From positions 25,418,372-25,482,371 of the forward strand of contig NC_052506.1 of assembly GCF_014356525.2 (NCBI RefSeq): a stretch of 64,000 nt of DNA, given 5' to 3'. Source of the DNA: Nilaparvata lugens (lineage: Eukaryota; Arthropoda; Insecta; Hemiptera; Delphacidae). The translations under genes and the position numbers were made by a program. The notes beneath the pieces are model-generated. The model had not been told where the DNA came from. It ran no database searches and worked only from the letters and a program-made list of their open reading frames with translations. Numbering within the stretch: position 1 is the first letter of the stretch; each line of letters starts with the position of its first letter. Below are positions 1 through 12,625 of the stretch, one piece after another.

Positions 1-640
1 AATCACAATCTTCGAAAACTATATACAGGATCTGGAATCAGCACAGGCTAAAACTCAATATACAATATTACTCACTGAAATTGTTCTTTGAGTACATCAA
101 TCAATGTAAAATATTGTATTGTAGTTCCAAATTCATCCAATCTTGAACCTGTTGAATTCCTCATTTCAATCTGATTCTTTAAAATTTCTGAAATTTCAAC
201 ATTTTGAACTTGTTGAACAATGCACCATTGCAAGTGAAGTTTTATTTTATGAAAAAAATGTTTGAAGTTTTACTTTATATTTCCAATTTTTTTTCAATCT
301 TAAACACAGGGGTGCCCCCACCACCCATGTTAGCACCCATATTGGAATGCATTATTCCAATCTTAGTTATCTCAGTTTCCTGTAAGCATTCATTTTTTAA
401 CATTTTGAAATGTATTATTCGATAATTTATACCTCCCGATATTTTTTCAATGACTTCTCCCCTTCGACCATACTTCCTGGTTTTCCTGCGCTCCTGATTG
501 GTCAATCTCCAGCACACAAACAGCTTCCGACAGAGTTCAAGATCACAGAATCCTGTTTTATATGGTAATTGTATTTCTCCAAGTTCACAGAGACCCAAAG
601 ACAACGGACGCTCCTGTATCGTTGGCGAGGAAGTTTGAAT
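1..640. other. No confident gene; one possible coding stretch
   Basis: AT-rich start of the window. A 127-codon minus-strand open frame covers 275-658. Its middle part (plus-strand 430-620) is less AT-rich than the flanks and holds several cysteines and a basic run around ERRKTRKYGRR. I recognise no family, see no convincing acceptor, and the last third looks like ordinary AT-rich DNA. It could be an exon of an unrelated gene or a chance frame. Confidence 0.2.
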
Positions 641-945
641 AACGTTGAAGGTATTCAACGTTTTTAACTAGAAATTCGTTTAAAAGACCTTACAGATATC
701 GTATCAGTATTGTTGAGCGTAGAATTTCAACTACGTAACGTTTAAGTAACATCAAACGGTTCAGTAACGTTAGAGGAGCCATTTGAATTACATCACAAGC
801 AGCGCTTCAGTGTCGTTACAGGTAACGTACGTTGTTCAAGACTACTAGACAATCTACCAACGTTGACGTGCGGTAACAAAGGTGGAGTATCAGTAACGTT
901 GAAGGTAAAATAGATATCTTTCGGCCAACGTTGCTGGGGTTAGAT
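640..945. repeat. AACGTT-rich imperfect repeat block
   Basis: The palindrome AACGTT or a one-base variant recurs many times in about 300 bases, often in the context CAGTAACGTTGAAGG (for example near 641, 735, 760, 870, 895 and 930). The spacing is irregular, so this is either a decayed short tandem repeat or a binding-site cluster. The function is unknown. Confidence 0.45.
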
Positions 946-1222
946 TGAAGGTAGTAGGCTCGAGCCGTAACAACTGTGACAATGAATGAGAATGAGGGCG
1001 AATTTGTTAGGGTGTTATTTATTCAGTGGTCGCAGGAGCAGGTGACGTTTCTATCGTGCGCGTGCACGCACATGTACGCGAGAGAGTGTGGTTCTAGGCG
1101 CGACGACTGTTGGTGTTGACAGAGACAACAGACGGTTTGCATAACTCACTCTACTTGCACTCATCCCTACTGCAAACACTGACACAGCCAGGTTCAGCCG
1201 CACATCAGAAAGCAACCTCTTT

Positions 1223-1735
1223 CCTTCATAAATGCATAAATGTGTATAGTGTCCCAAAATGGAAACCTAAGGTGTTGCATGAATACAGTTTCTTGAAGGT
1301 GGTAAGATGTCGGTGGTATGATAATTCAGAACGCAATCTGCTTGATCTCTGGTGAAATCAAACACTTAACATGACTAGAGATCATCCTGTTTAGTCTCCT
1401 CCCTTCATAAATACATTTATGTGTGTGGTGGCCCAAATGGAGACAAGAGGTGTTGCATGAATACTGTTTGTTGATTGTGATAAGATGACAGTGGAATGAA
1501 TGCATCATTTCTGGGAAAATTGATCACTAAAAATAATTAGGAAATCTAAGGAGTATCCTTCCTTCATGAATGCATATGTGTATGAAGGCTCAAAATGAAG
1601 GCAACTGGTGTTGTACATTAATATTATCTTTTGAAGGTGATAATATGACGGTGAATGGTAATTTAGAATATCTTAAGATGTTCTATTTGTAGAAAAGTTA
1701 ATCACTGGAATGATAAGAAATCATAGATTCAAATG
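1223..1735. repeat. Three diverged tandem units of about 160-180 bp
   Basis: Units start at CCTTCATAAATGCAT (1223), CCTTCATAAATACAT (1402) and CCTTCATGAATGCAT (1561). Each continues with a shared order of blocks: a 'cccaaaatggaa'-like block, 'ggtgttgcatgaata', 'gataagatgacggtg', then 'aatcactg'. The spacing is 179 then 159 bases, with many substitutions. Open frames crossing the units are by-products of the repeat. Confidence 0.7.
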
Positions 1736-1889
1736 AGATCCACTAAGCCTGTATGCGAAAATATTGTGGAAATAATAAAAGATCAGAGTAGATTAGTAAT
1801 TTGGAGGAAGAGAAAAATAAGAAGAAGAATTTGTGTAGCTTTTAACAACTATCTTTATGTATTTCTATGGAAGTGAGTGAGTAGGATAT

Positions 1890-2225
1890 TATTCAATCAA
1901 TCGCAAGCTGACCAATAAGAGCACCGTAAAATTCAGAAGTGATGACAACGGCCGAGTGTAGAATTTTAACAATCACAAGTCAACCAATGAGAGAGTAGCG
2001 AAAGTGTCGTCGTGGCAACAGTCAATGAGAGTTGAGTAAAAGAGAATTCAATCAATCACAAGCTAACCAATAATAGAGTAGCAAATCAGGTGTCGTGGCG
2101 ACGGCCAATGGAAAGCGAGTAACAGCAAATTCAACTAATCAATCACACGGAAGCGATTTAAACACCAAAACGTTATGACGTCAGGTAATCGAAATTCTAT
2201 CAGAGTAGTTTAACCAATCCCAAGC
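1890..2225. repeat. CCAAT-containing diverged tandem repeat
   Basis: Units of roughly 70-100 bases share 'AATCACAAGCTAACCAAT' followed by a GAGAGTAGC-like block and a 'gtcgtggcgacggcCAATG' block. At least five CCAAT pentamers occur in the same orientation (near 1911, 1985, 2068, 2105, 2214). It may be a decayed minisatellite or a promoter-like CCAAT array. No coding region follows within 3 kb. Confidence 0.5.
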
Positions 2226-5200
2226 AGTCTAATGACAAAGTAGAGATATAATTTCTACTGGGAAGCGATCAAGATTACCAATTATTATCAAAATAGTACG
2301 TATTGAAATGGATCTTAGTTATTCATTGAATAGAACAAACAAATACAATATTCGAATAAGGATAAAAGCTTTTGCTCAGAAGTTCTTCTATTTCTGAATG
2401 ATGAAAAGGTCAAAATATGTACCGTAGGTTGTGTTCCATGTGTAGGTTCTATGATGCACCATAATAATATTGTCTAACTAATTTATTAATAATTTATACT
2501 TATTGAGCAAATCATAATTCAAATACTCCACGTAACTTTATTAGTGAACTTTATCTGTCTGATTACACTCCATTCAATATTTTATTAAAAGCATCACCAC
2601 CTTCCATTTCTCCATATTAAGAAGTTTATTAAAAATATCTTCATCTCTTTGAAAAAATTGCAATAGTTTTGTTCACTGATAAATTGGAAATTCTCCAGCT
2701 CTACATAGAAGGAATACCATGTTCATACAGACGTGGTTATTTCATGAAGAAGAAAAAAGTAATTTCAAGGCTGATGTTGGTATCGGACTATACGATTGAA
2801 TGAAACCGATATTATTTCTTTTAAATAGGCTATTATTCTTCTGTATTCGAGCATTGTTTTTCTGGAATATGTACATTCATTTCTATCAACTTATCATCAA
2901 GTCGCATTTAGTAGTCAATTTCAAAAATATTTTTCAGGCTCATATTCGTGATGTCGCACTTGAAACCACACTGAGTAGTGCCTAGGGGCGAAAATCTTTT
3001 AAATCCGTCACTGGTTTAAGTAGATAAAGAAATATTTCAAAAACCCAGGCTTATCAAAAAGAAATCAAAATGAGATAGCCCATAAATTATATTATTTTAT
3101 TTCAAAATATGAATTGATTTGAAGTAAAACGAGAAAGATTAAGAATCTGCAATAATAATAACCGAGACTTTCCAGGATAATTATTAGCTCAGCAGGTTCT
3201 TAGTCAGCAGCAATTATGCAGAAAAATTATAATTCCGTTATTAAAACCTCAATTCCGTTGACTTGCCTTCAATTTGAAATGCAAATCTGCGTTCAATTGA
3301 ACGGCAGAGGAACGGTGAAATTGATTCTGGTTGAGTTGAGGTTTTGGCAAAGCGTTAAGAGGATTTGGATTGACAGATAAGTCTCATGATGATGATGATG
3401 ATGATGATGATCGGGTCTCCGAGGAAGGTTTTTAAACGCCCACCTTCAAAGTATGACTAATCCATGAGCAAAGAGAGTCTTTGATAAGAAATTGAAATAG
3501 CTTGAATGTTCAAAGCTCTATTCGATCATTTAAAAGTATAATTGATTTCCAAGAAACTTTTTTATTTCTAATTTAATCGACCAATTATTAATCGAAATCA
3601 ACTTTTTCCTATTTTCATGAGTAATGACATCAAATCTTACTTTTGTCTGATATTGAAATAGAAAGGGTGAGTCAACATTGTGTCAAAGAATCAAGTCTAC
3701 AGGAAGAAGAAAGCCTATATAAAGAAGTGGATGATCTTCAATTGTCAATATAAAAACCACAATAGCTACTACAGTAGAAGATACCACAGTAGTTTCCAGG
3801 TTTATTATGTGTATTTTCGATATATTTTTGAAATGTTGGATCAGAGATGTTATAGAAATGTTCCATAATTGAGTACAATTCGACATGTCTTTCTTACTTG
3901 CAATATTTTTTCCAATTTATTATTCAAGAATAAAATATGACGTATCATCGTGTTTTCATATTCAGTATGACTCTATTCCAACAAACAAGATAATGAACAT
4001 GAATGAGATATAATGACAAGATAATAATGATAATAAACATAAATTCGAATGCTATGTTCAAAACTTACTTTAATTCGAAAACAACTGATTTATATAGCAC
4101 CAAGAATAAAAAATAGTATCTCATAAATCAACAAATGATAACGAAGTATATTACATCGAAAATAAGAAACTGGATAATCCAAGAATATTATTTTGATATC
4201 AAAATAATATAGCTTCCGTTTTGAAGGTCTCTTGTTTTTTTTACATATTGTTGAAGGATCCGTATGATCAGAATTACGTATGTTCAGAAATCCTCGAGTT
4301 CAGGATTTCTTTTATATTTAATTTATTTTTATCCATTTTTTTACTCTCTTAGTATTAGGGCGCTACTCCTACTGGCGGACAAGTTCTCACATATGCCAGT
4401 AGATTTCCACCAAGCTTATGCTATTTGAAGTGATGAATAATAATGTAAAGATAATCCCCGAACCATTCAGTTTGATTGTGCATTATAACTCTTACTAGTT
4501 GGGAATAGAAGTATAGTATTAATACTATTATTGTTCAATTTATTATTTTTTAGTAAGGAATGTTCTTTATTTGAATTGATTGTGATGCATTGCATTTGTA
4601 TTGTATAATTAAATGTGTGTACGTACTTTGTGGAAATAAATTTGAATTTGAATTCCTATACTAATTAAATACCCACTTCCTTACAACAAACTTGATGAGA
4701 AAAGAAAATGAGAAACATTTTCAAATCTTCACAAGTTTTGTGATTTTCACGTTGAATTTCTCCACGAAATAGAGATCTTCAATACAATGATTATCTTCAC
4801 TTTTCTGTCTTAACTTCATGATTGTTTATAGCAAATCTTGAAACTTGGTACTTCCTTTGAATTCCACATTCGAACTTGAAATTCAATCCAGCTTTTAACT
4901 TCGATAACATTGAAAGTGATTTGAACATATCTCGAACTTGAACTTCACATGAACTTCGATCAAAACTTTGCACATATCCCAATCAAATTATAACATAGAT
5001 GATATCTCGTATTTGAGAAGAGAATATTTTTCTTGACAGAGAAAAAATAAGCTATCTTATAATATGAAGGAGCGTCGCCTTTATCAAGATAAAATCGATC
5101 GAAGTTTAGCCTGAAGCGATTAGTTCTAGACGATTAGCATCGGTGCAATATCCAATATGGTGGAGCCGTTTATTGTGCCGCTGCACACCTTTCAAAATCA

Positions 5201-5359
5201 ATCAATAAAATTTATTAATCGTCATCTGCTATCAACCCCATCATCATTATTCATCATTTCTTTGCACCTTTCTGTCATGACTCAAGTATCGGCAACTATC
5301 TATAAAACCAGGTGCTTTAAAATCTTTCATTAGATCTTGTTGAAAATATAATAAAACAT
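2226..5359. other. AT-rich DNA without a recognised gene
   Basis: I see no supported coding region. It holds a (GAT)n microsatellite at about 3386-3412. At about 4560-4655 there is a LINE-like 3' tail, ending in 'aataaatttgaatttgaatt' after a 'gtacgtactttgtgg' stretch. The short open frames here have AT-driven composition. Confidence 0.5.
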
Positions 5360-6084
5360 CTGGTGTGGCGCACTCACACAACTTTCCTTGCCGTTATGGA
5401 AATTGATCACCTGACGCTAGTGTTCCCGCGCATCTCAAGTCTACTATTCAAAGATTGAGCCAGCTGGTGACAGGGCAATAACGCTGGAGACACACGAGGT
5501 CTGCTATCTCTTCATAGTGAATCATTTAATAGAATCAACAGTTGCCAACAGTTTGCAATTGGATAATCACATTTTCTCGAATTTCGAGCTTATTTTTAAT
5601 TTTAGGTGAAAATGTTACTGAACATTAATTGTAGAGATTCTCATGCTCAATATTTTCCACTCGAATTTTTTGTTTGAATTGTATCTGAAGCCTGATAATT
5701 GAAAATCTAAAATCAAACTTTGCATAGATGGGGCGGAGCTACTGAAATTTTTACAGATATGAGACTTGTGGCAGTTGATAGAGCGAAAAACCCTGTTTTT
5801 GACAACATTTTCGCCATTTTAGCCGCCATCTTGAATCGCATTTGATCGAAATTGTTCGTGTCGGATCCTTATATTGTAAAGACCTTACGTTCCAAATTTC
5901 AAGTCATTCCGTTAATTGGGAGATGAGATATCGTGTACACAGACGCACATACACTCATACATACACACACACACACACACACACCACACACACACACACA
6001 CACATACACACACACACACACACACCACACACACACACACACACACACCACACACACACACACACACACCACCACACACACACA

Positions 6085-6169
<85 letters not shown>

Positions 6170-6425
6170 TTGGGGTACCTTATTTTTTTCGAAAAGCAAT
6201 ACTTTCCTTACCTATGGTAATAGGACAAACATTTTCATCATTTTAGCCGCCATCTTGAATTGCATTTGATCGAAATTGTTCGTATCGGATCCTTATATTG
6301 TAAGGACCTTAATTTTCAAATTTCAAGTCATTCCGTTAATTGGGAGATGAGATATCGTGTACACAGACGCACATACACTCTTACACACACACATATACAG
6401 ACCAATACCCAAAAACCACTTTTGA
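5360..6425. repeat. Interspersed element A, copy 1, expanded by (CA)n
   Basis: It begins 'ctggtgtggcgcactcacac' and matches 59179-60431 over most of its length, including 'cagctggtgacaggrcaata', 'gccgccatcttgaat', 'cattccgttaattgggagatgagatatcgtg' and the (CA)n tract. A stretch of about 150 bases before the CA tract (from about 5815) is repeated after it (from about 6238), so copy 1 carries an internal direct duplication with a period near 424 bases. Homology to copy 2 stops just after 'accaatacccaaaaa' near 6420. No transposase frame is visible. Confidence 0.75.
5956..6165. repeat. (CA)n microsatellite, interrupted
   Basis: About 210 bases of CA repeats broken by several CACCA interruptions. 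All open frames here (His-Thr one way, Cys-Val the other) are artefacts of the dinucleotide repeat. Confidence 0.97.
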
Positions 6426-7390
6426 AGACATAAGGTTATTATAGTTTTTCTGACTAAAAAAAAACTTTAGTATCTCAGTATAAATGAATGAAAGGTAAAA
6501 TATTCGAAATAGTACTAAATACTCGTATCTTTGGATTCTGCAACATAAAGCTTCATTATAATAGTAACTTCATTTATTAGAATCTGAAATAGCAGTGTAA
6601 TTCTTAAAATAAACAAATATTATTTTATATTTTCATATTGTAGTGTCACCTGAAACTCTGAACTGTACAACATTAGGCTTCATAATAGAAACTTTATATT
6701 GAATGTATTCAGTTATGGATTACGAGACAAGAACATATTATGAGTAGAAGAATAGAATATTTAACGATCTAATGTATTTTATTGGATGATTTCAACTTCT
6801 CGGTCCTGTGAAATAGGAAGTTTTAGAATTACCATCAAGATAATCCTAATCCAATGCAACAGTGAATTCGAATTTCTATTCCATCATGTTCCACAAACTT
6901 CATGGTCTTCAATTGGAAACTCAGCAAAACGTATTTCAGAAAGCTAGCTCAAAACAAAAAAGCTTTAAAAATACACTTTGTCCTTGTTTCCCAACTTTCA
7001 TTCAACGTTCCAAGGCAAGAGAAAGCCTTTATTCATAGGAGCATGAGAAAACGCGAGGAAATTTTCATCATTCTTGTTCTTTGCACACTTTTTCATTGTT
7101 TCTATGCAAAACGCGAGAAAAAGCTGATTGAATTTGCCTTCTTTCCTCATGTATGCTTATGTATTTTTCAACTTCAAAGCTATTTTTCAGATTCTGTTAG
7201 GAATTTAAATTCTACTCGACGTGTCTTTGACATAAAACATTTTATAAAACTGAGAGGTTGAATTTTGGTGGGGAAAGGCGTTAAAGCTTTTTCCAAGTCT
7301 AAGTAAGAATTGAGGATGATGAGAATGAGTTCAGAGCTGAAAATTGTTCCAGGAATTACTACAATGGAATATTTCCAAACAAGAGTTTGA
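6426..7390. other. No recognised gene
   Basis: AT-rich sequence. A 119-codon plus-strand frame at 6902-7261 has no recognisable domain and biased AT-rich codons. I do not call it. Confidence 0.4.
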
Positions 7391-7525
7391 AGGCGAACGC
7401 ACACAGCAACACATAAACATATGTAGACAGACGGAAAAGCAATCAACCGTCTGTATGCAGTCTTGAGCAGTCAAGTGATGCAGACAGACGGACGTTTGTG
7501 TGCGTCGTAACATTCGAACTCCTGG
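7391..7525 (+). repeat. Interspersed repeat B, copy 1
   Basis: Shared with 52630-52724 in the opposite orientation. Common blocks are 'aggcgaac.cacacagcarcac', 'cagacagacgga', 'tgtgagcg/tgtgtgcg' and 'tcgtaacattcgaac'. The two copies are moderately diverged. The family is not identified. Confidence 0.55.
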
Positions 7526-7844
7526 GGAGGGATTTTTCCACCGTGAGCCTGCATACATTTGTATGTTTCTGTGGAAAGGAAATAATCAGTAATTATCATT
7601 GTTATGCTGATGGAAACAACAGATTTAAGAACAGTAGTAGATTCGGAATAATGGTAGTCTAAAGACAAGAAAAGTATCAATATATGATGTTGCTGTGAGT
7701 GTTTGCCCCCAGTTGAAACTTGAAGCGGTACAGAAACCAGAATATATTGATTACTAGAATTTATAATGCTATTGATTTCGTCAACATATTTAAGAAGACA
7801 TGAAAAATCATCACAAGATGAAAATAATTTTTTTTTTTTTTGGA

Positions 7845-7999
7845 GTTGAGAAGTTGATATTGTGGTAATTTATCTCTGATAAACATCTCTGATAAACATC
7901 TGTTTATCAGAGATTGACAATGGTGTAATAACCGAAACCGGTCTTTCTAATTATCTATAAATCAGTGGTTTTTTGACAATTTTCTTAGTCTTTTTCATT
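7845..7999 (+). repeat. Interspersed repeat C, copy 1 (LINE-tail-like)
   Basis: It shares 'gttgagaagttgatattgtg', 'atcagagattgacaatggtg', 'aataaccgaaaccggtcttt' and 'gtggttttttgacaatttt' with 53370-53549. A short internal duplication of 'atctctgataaac' is present. The pattern resembles a non-LTR retrotransposon 3' end, but no coding region is attached. Confidence 0.65.
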
Positions 8000-8165
8000 C
8001 AATATGAAAATAAATAGTATAAAACAGAAATATAGTAAAAAGAGTAATTTCATTCATTTGTGACTATTGATAAATTCGTCATCTTCAAGATTTTATTAGC
8101 ATTTCAATAAGATGAAATACATATGGGATTTAAAGTTTATTCAACGCATTTCACAGAATCTGTAC

Positions 8166-8243
8166 AGATTCAAAATAAGCATAGCATCAGCTGATGAAAA
8201 GTGAAATGTGCGTGTTCTTAGCGCATAAGCCTGTACGCACCTT
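8166..8243 (+). mobile_element. Partial MITE related to 28651-28822
   Basis: It carries one end ('gcgcataagcctgtacgcacctt') and a subterminal 'catagcatcagctgatg' block matching the right half of the element at 28651-28822. It is also distantly like the complete hairpin at 18861-19019. The other terminal repeat is missing. Confidence 0.55.
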
Positions 8244-9496
8244 AAAAGCAATTTCATCTAAATTATTATTATTACTATTATTATTTTTGTTTTATTATTA
8301 TGAAACCAAATCCAATAATTATTACAAACAATCATGTATCTAAACAGTCATGTATAATATTCAGATCAAACCGTTTGAAGAGTGACATGAATAAAGAACT
8401 AATTAAACAACTAAATTTTCATGACGAACAACAATGTTAATTTTAGTTTACATTACAGATTCATTAGAAATCAGCCGCTCCCTTCATTAATGGCCTTTTT
8501 TCGCCTCAATCACCCTTCTTTCAGAACCATCCAAACCACAAACACACCCTTCACAACTCCCTGCTCCATTGAATTAGAACAAAACGGTAGCAGGAGAGCA
8601 GGACAGGACCCTGTAAAACACATCAACACTCACCAGTCACCCATGTGTTTCCCGGTTTTTCTTTTTTTTTGCCCCCTTCACCAACCACCAAGTCCCGACA
8701 GGTTTGTTCCATTCTCCCGGTTTGTTCTTCCATCCTGTTTACTGGCGCTAATAAACTTTCAAGGGACGTAAATACACAAAACGAGAGAGAGAAAAATATA
8801 AAAGAAAATGCCGCAAACAAGCCTGAACATAACAAGTCCGGACTCCGGAGTTGTTCAACCTTGTTTTTGGGGAATTCAATGAATGAACGTCGCCACGGCT
8901 TTCAATCAATAGTGAACTATTTAGAATCAGGACAGCTGGAGATGTAGGGTCCTTTCCTCTCTCCTTTCTCTCACTCTCCCTCACAGTCTCTCTCCCACCC
9001 TCAATACCTCAACTTATCAATTGAACACGTGGGCATTGTGTACATGTGCTTAGTGAACAGGAAATGATCATATTCCTAATGAATAGAACAAAGAGCTAAT
9101 GACAAACGTATATTCATATTGTCAAGGTTGATGAGTACGCCATTGTTTTTTGTTTGTTTTTTTTTAATTCTTGTATGTGGTTTTTTGGGGCACGTGTATG
9201 CAGTCAATTGACTCCTTTTGGGGTGGAGAAGTCGAAGTTGATTATTAGTACTGGGTTAGAAAATATTGGTGGAACTTTGAGTAATATTTGAAATTGTTTG
9301 AAAGAAACTAAACCGACTGACAAGATTCGAAGATTGTAGGTTACAGAACGCGTAGGCTACAAGCCTACCATACACGTTTTAATCGGCTCGAAGGCCCGGA
9401 CTGTTCAGTGAATGCCGGTCTCCCCACGTACCGGTCGGCCTTCCGGCTGTTGCATGTCAGTGACTATCTCTTTCGGCAAAACTGCCGAACCCTGCT
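8244..9496. other. No recognised gene
   Basis: Short overlapping frames on both strands at 8421-8984 have no recognisable domain. A pyrimidine-rich stretch covers about 8950-9010. A locally GC-rich stretch at about 9350-9480 directly precedes element D and may belong to a further repeat. Confidence 0.4.
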
Positions 9497-10276
9497 AATT
9501 GACCTAGCGAAGTGAATTGTAAGATTCAAGTCGACGGTTTTACATTTCTCTTTATGTTTATATTTTTGTTTATATTTATGTTCCGCATTTACAGCGAAAC
9601 GCAGCTATAGATTGTCATGAAATTTGGCAGGTATGTTCCTTTTTGAATTTCGCGTTGACGTATACATAAGGTTTTTGGAAATTTTTGCATTTAAAGGATG
9701 ATATAAAAGTAAAAGGATTCTCCTTAGAAAAGGATAAGGATTTTCCTTGAACGCCAATATTACCGTAAAAATCAGACTTTGGAATTATTCATCATAAATC
9801 AGCTGTCGAAAGGATTATAAATTGCATGCAATAACGCATGCAATTTATATCTCAATGTAACTTGGTAAAAAATCAGCTGTCGTGTGGACTATTAATTGCA
9901 AGCGATGAGGCATGCAATTGATAACTCGAAGTAGAATATTATTTTCTCCCGACTTTTCTCTGCTTTCAACTCGGTAAGCTTTTGATGATAGTAGCACATA
10001 GTTGGTTACAACAAATTATTGTCGATACAACAACCCAAACAGCCATTAGTTGTTCACCTAATGTCCATCTAACTCAAATATCGTTATCTTCTAATCTTAT
10101 TAGTTATACTGATTCGTTGTGAATATTTAATGACGTGCGATATATAACTTTACAGTTGTATATAATTTTACACCGACACGTCAGGACAGGACATAATTCA
10201 CTCTGATGGACAGTATTAGAGGAGGCTGTGGTTTTTAACTGCGTGAGGTCTACTGTTCACAGAACTACTAGTTGAT
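9497..10276 (+). mobile_element. Foldback-family element D, copy 1 (partial)
   Basis: It starts 'aattgacctagcgaagtg' and continues 'aagattcaagtcgacggttt', 'catttacagcgaaacgc', 'gaaatttggcaggtatgttcc'. This parallels the left end of the element at 58943. It keeps 'ccgtaaaaatcagacttt' uninterrupted at 9763-9780, exactly where the 58943 copy carries an insertion. The conserved block 'gcgtgaggtctactgttcac' at about 10239 also belongs to the family. The middle is rearranged. Confidence 0.65.
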
Positions 10277-10542
10277 GGGTTTAATAGGCAGAGGTGGTAT
10301 ATCTTTTCCTCCCAATAAAAAAGTTGTGACAGTTCCGGTCATCTTGTTCAATATTTGATCTATCTTCAAAGATCATCGTAATACAATCAGCTCAAGAAGA
10401 ATTCCACGTTTCTTATCACCACAGCTGATAACACAGTTACAATAATGACTCAGCAACAACTGCAATAATCATTGAGTGTGCCAACATTTCTGTTATCACT
10501 TTCACACCAGCGGTAAACTAGACTACATGCATCAAAGGCTAG

Positions 10543-10715
10543 GCTTGGGTGAAGCTAGTTAGCAAGGATGTCTCCTTGGTATACCTAGGTATACACCCTC
10601 ATATACCCTGGTATAGGAGTGTCGAGAACAAGCTTGAGTGGAGGTAGTTAGCAAGGTTGTCTCCTTGGTATACCTAGGTATACATCCTCATATACCCTGG
10701 TATGGGATTCTTGAG
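10543..10715. repeat. 89-bp tandem duplication
   Basis: Two units start at 10543 and 10632 with 'gcttgrgtgragstagttag'. They share 'tgtctccttggtatacctag' and 'cctcatataccctggtat'. Only a handful of differences separate them, so the duplication is fairly recent. Confidence 0.85.
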
Positions 10716-10899
10716 AACAGGACCTGGAGAGGAGCGTCTAGCGAGCTGGACAAAAAGCGTTATTAATTACTAGCTGAGGTTGGCTACAGAAGTCCACGCA
10801 CTGCTAAGCTCAAACTACACGACATCACACTCTTGTAACCTCTACATATAGATAAAGTGATATTACCCTATACAGTCGGTATACAGTGATATATTTTAT

Positions 10900-10923
10900 A
10901 TTGAATATATTCGTTATATATAC

Positions 10924-10993
<70 letters not shown>

Positions 10994-11000
10994 TATATAG
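10900..11000. repeat. (TA)n microsatellite
   Basis: Nearly pure TA dinucleotides at about 10920-11000 with a few AATA interruptions. Confidence 0.95.
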
Positions 11001-12185
11001 AATGTGTAATAATACAAGACATCTCACTTGTGCTCTCTAGGTATAGATATACAGTGACATTATTTATATTGAATAGATAAGTTATATACAGATATATAGA
11101 GTGTGTAATACAGTAATAGCGGTCGTCGTGTTCGAGGCCTGGAAAGCGATTTTTGGCTTATAGTAAGTTTCTCCTTGAACTGACAGCATTGGCCTAATGG
11201 GAAACATTGGTGTTATTTATTATGAATGCTGCCAGATGAAAGTTAATCTCACAATAGCCTATGGTGTTCAAGATAAAGATGACATCGTCGTCATCATTAA
11301 CATCATTATTATCATCATCATTATAGCCGAATACATGTTCATTCATAGGATCGACCAGAAACTAGCTCATAAATTTGGGGTTAAATCAGAATATGATGAT
11401 TAAGGTGAATTCGAACAACATCTAAGAAACCCGGTAAGGTGTTCATACACTTAGGACTTTATTTGAAAATAGTATAATGTGATCCAAATTCACACAAACG
11501 AAATTACAATACTAACTTGGAAAATTGTAATTCATTCATCCATAAGTAAATGTGAGCATACGATAGTAAACTTCCCATATCTATGAACTGAACGAACTAA
11601 GCGAGTTTGGACTCAAGGCTCGAATCGTTGTGAGTTTGAATGTTGTAGGAGAGCTTTCGAATCCTTCCATCAATCAACAGCTGACATTTTAACCGCTGAT
11701 ATAATCGGCATTTTAGCGTGTTATCTGGCCCGGGGGCTCAGTAAAATATTATCATGAATAAAGCATACGATAGTAAGCTTCCTGTATTATTAATCCATGT
11801 TATCAGTTTCTAATAAAACATGAAATCAGTTCATATACAATTTATAAGTTTCAATTTAACATTAAAAAGCTTAACATTTTTAAAATCCCATTAGTATTCA
11901 AATATAACTCATTTATCATAAAACGATCGATTGATTGATCTCATTCGATTGACTTTAAAAATTGCGTTGCGCGAGTTTTGAATTCCTATGTTTATCCTTC
12001 ACTGGATAAATTTCTAATTGAGTGGTACATTCTGCAATATGAATGTTTAATAATAATAAAAATAGAATACAAACGTAGATAGAAACAAATAAAAACAAAC
12101 CGTGTAGGAAGGGTTAACACTGCAAATCCGCCCTGTTTTGTAGACATCATTAATTTCATCATCCTATAACCGAATTTCACTCGAA
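11001..12185. other. No recognised gene
   Basis: AT-rich sequence with an (ATC/ATT)n-rich patch near 11280-11330. The short frames here lack recognisable domains. Confidence 0.4.
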
Positions 12186-12435
12186 ACAAAGGCTATTCAA
12201 TAATAATTATGATAATAATCACAAGAAATGCTCGACGAAATTTATTTCCACTATTTAACCGAAAATAGTTTTATAAAAAATGCTATAATTGACACGAATT
12301 ACGCGATTTGGAACAAGGCTATTCAATGATAATAACCACAAGATACAAATAAACCTCTACAAAATGTATTTCTACTAATAAACCGGAAATAATTCTGTAA
12401 AAAAGAGCAATAATTGGCACGAATATCACGATATT
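12186..12435. repeat. Diverged tandem duplication, about 120 bp
   Basis: Two units begin 'aacaaaggctattcaat' (about 12186) and 'aacaaggctattcaat' (about 12311). They share 'aataaccacaaga', 'atttctactaataaaccgga' and 'gcaataattggcacgaat' blocks with many differences. A third, weaker match to the unit end lies near 13130-13160. Confidence 0.55.
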
Positions 12436-12469
12436 TGAGGTTATGAGCGCTTCGACATGCACAAACCGG

Positions 12470-12625
12470 TTGCTAACTGACGAGCTGACGAGAGCAGCTG
12501 ACGCTCTCGGACGTCACAGCGTCAGTGCCTCAGCGATATCATCGCCAGCGTCGTCACTGCCTCCTCGATATCGTCGTCACCTCGTCCACGCCACGGCTGG
12601 CACCCGTCTTCGACCCGGTGATCAC
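12470..12625. other. CpG-rich island-like patch
   Basis: About 150 bases are distinctly GC- and CpG-rich, with repeated 'cgtcactgcctc' and 'gatatcgtcg' words, in otherwise AT-rich DNA. A plus-strand frame (12443-12748) and short minus frames cross it, but none resembles a known protein. It could be a decayed exon, a promoter-associated island or a transposon fragment. Confidence 0.35.
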
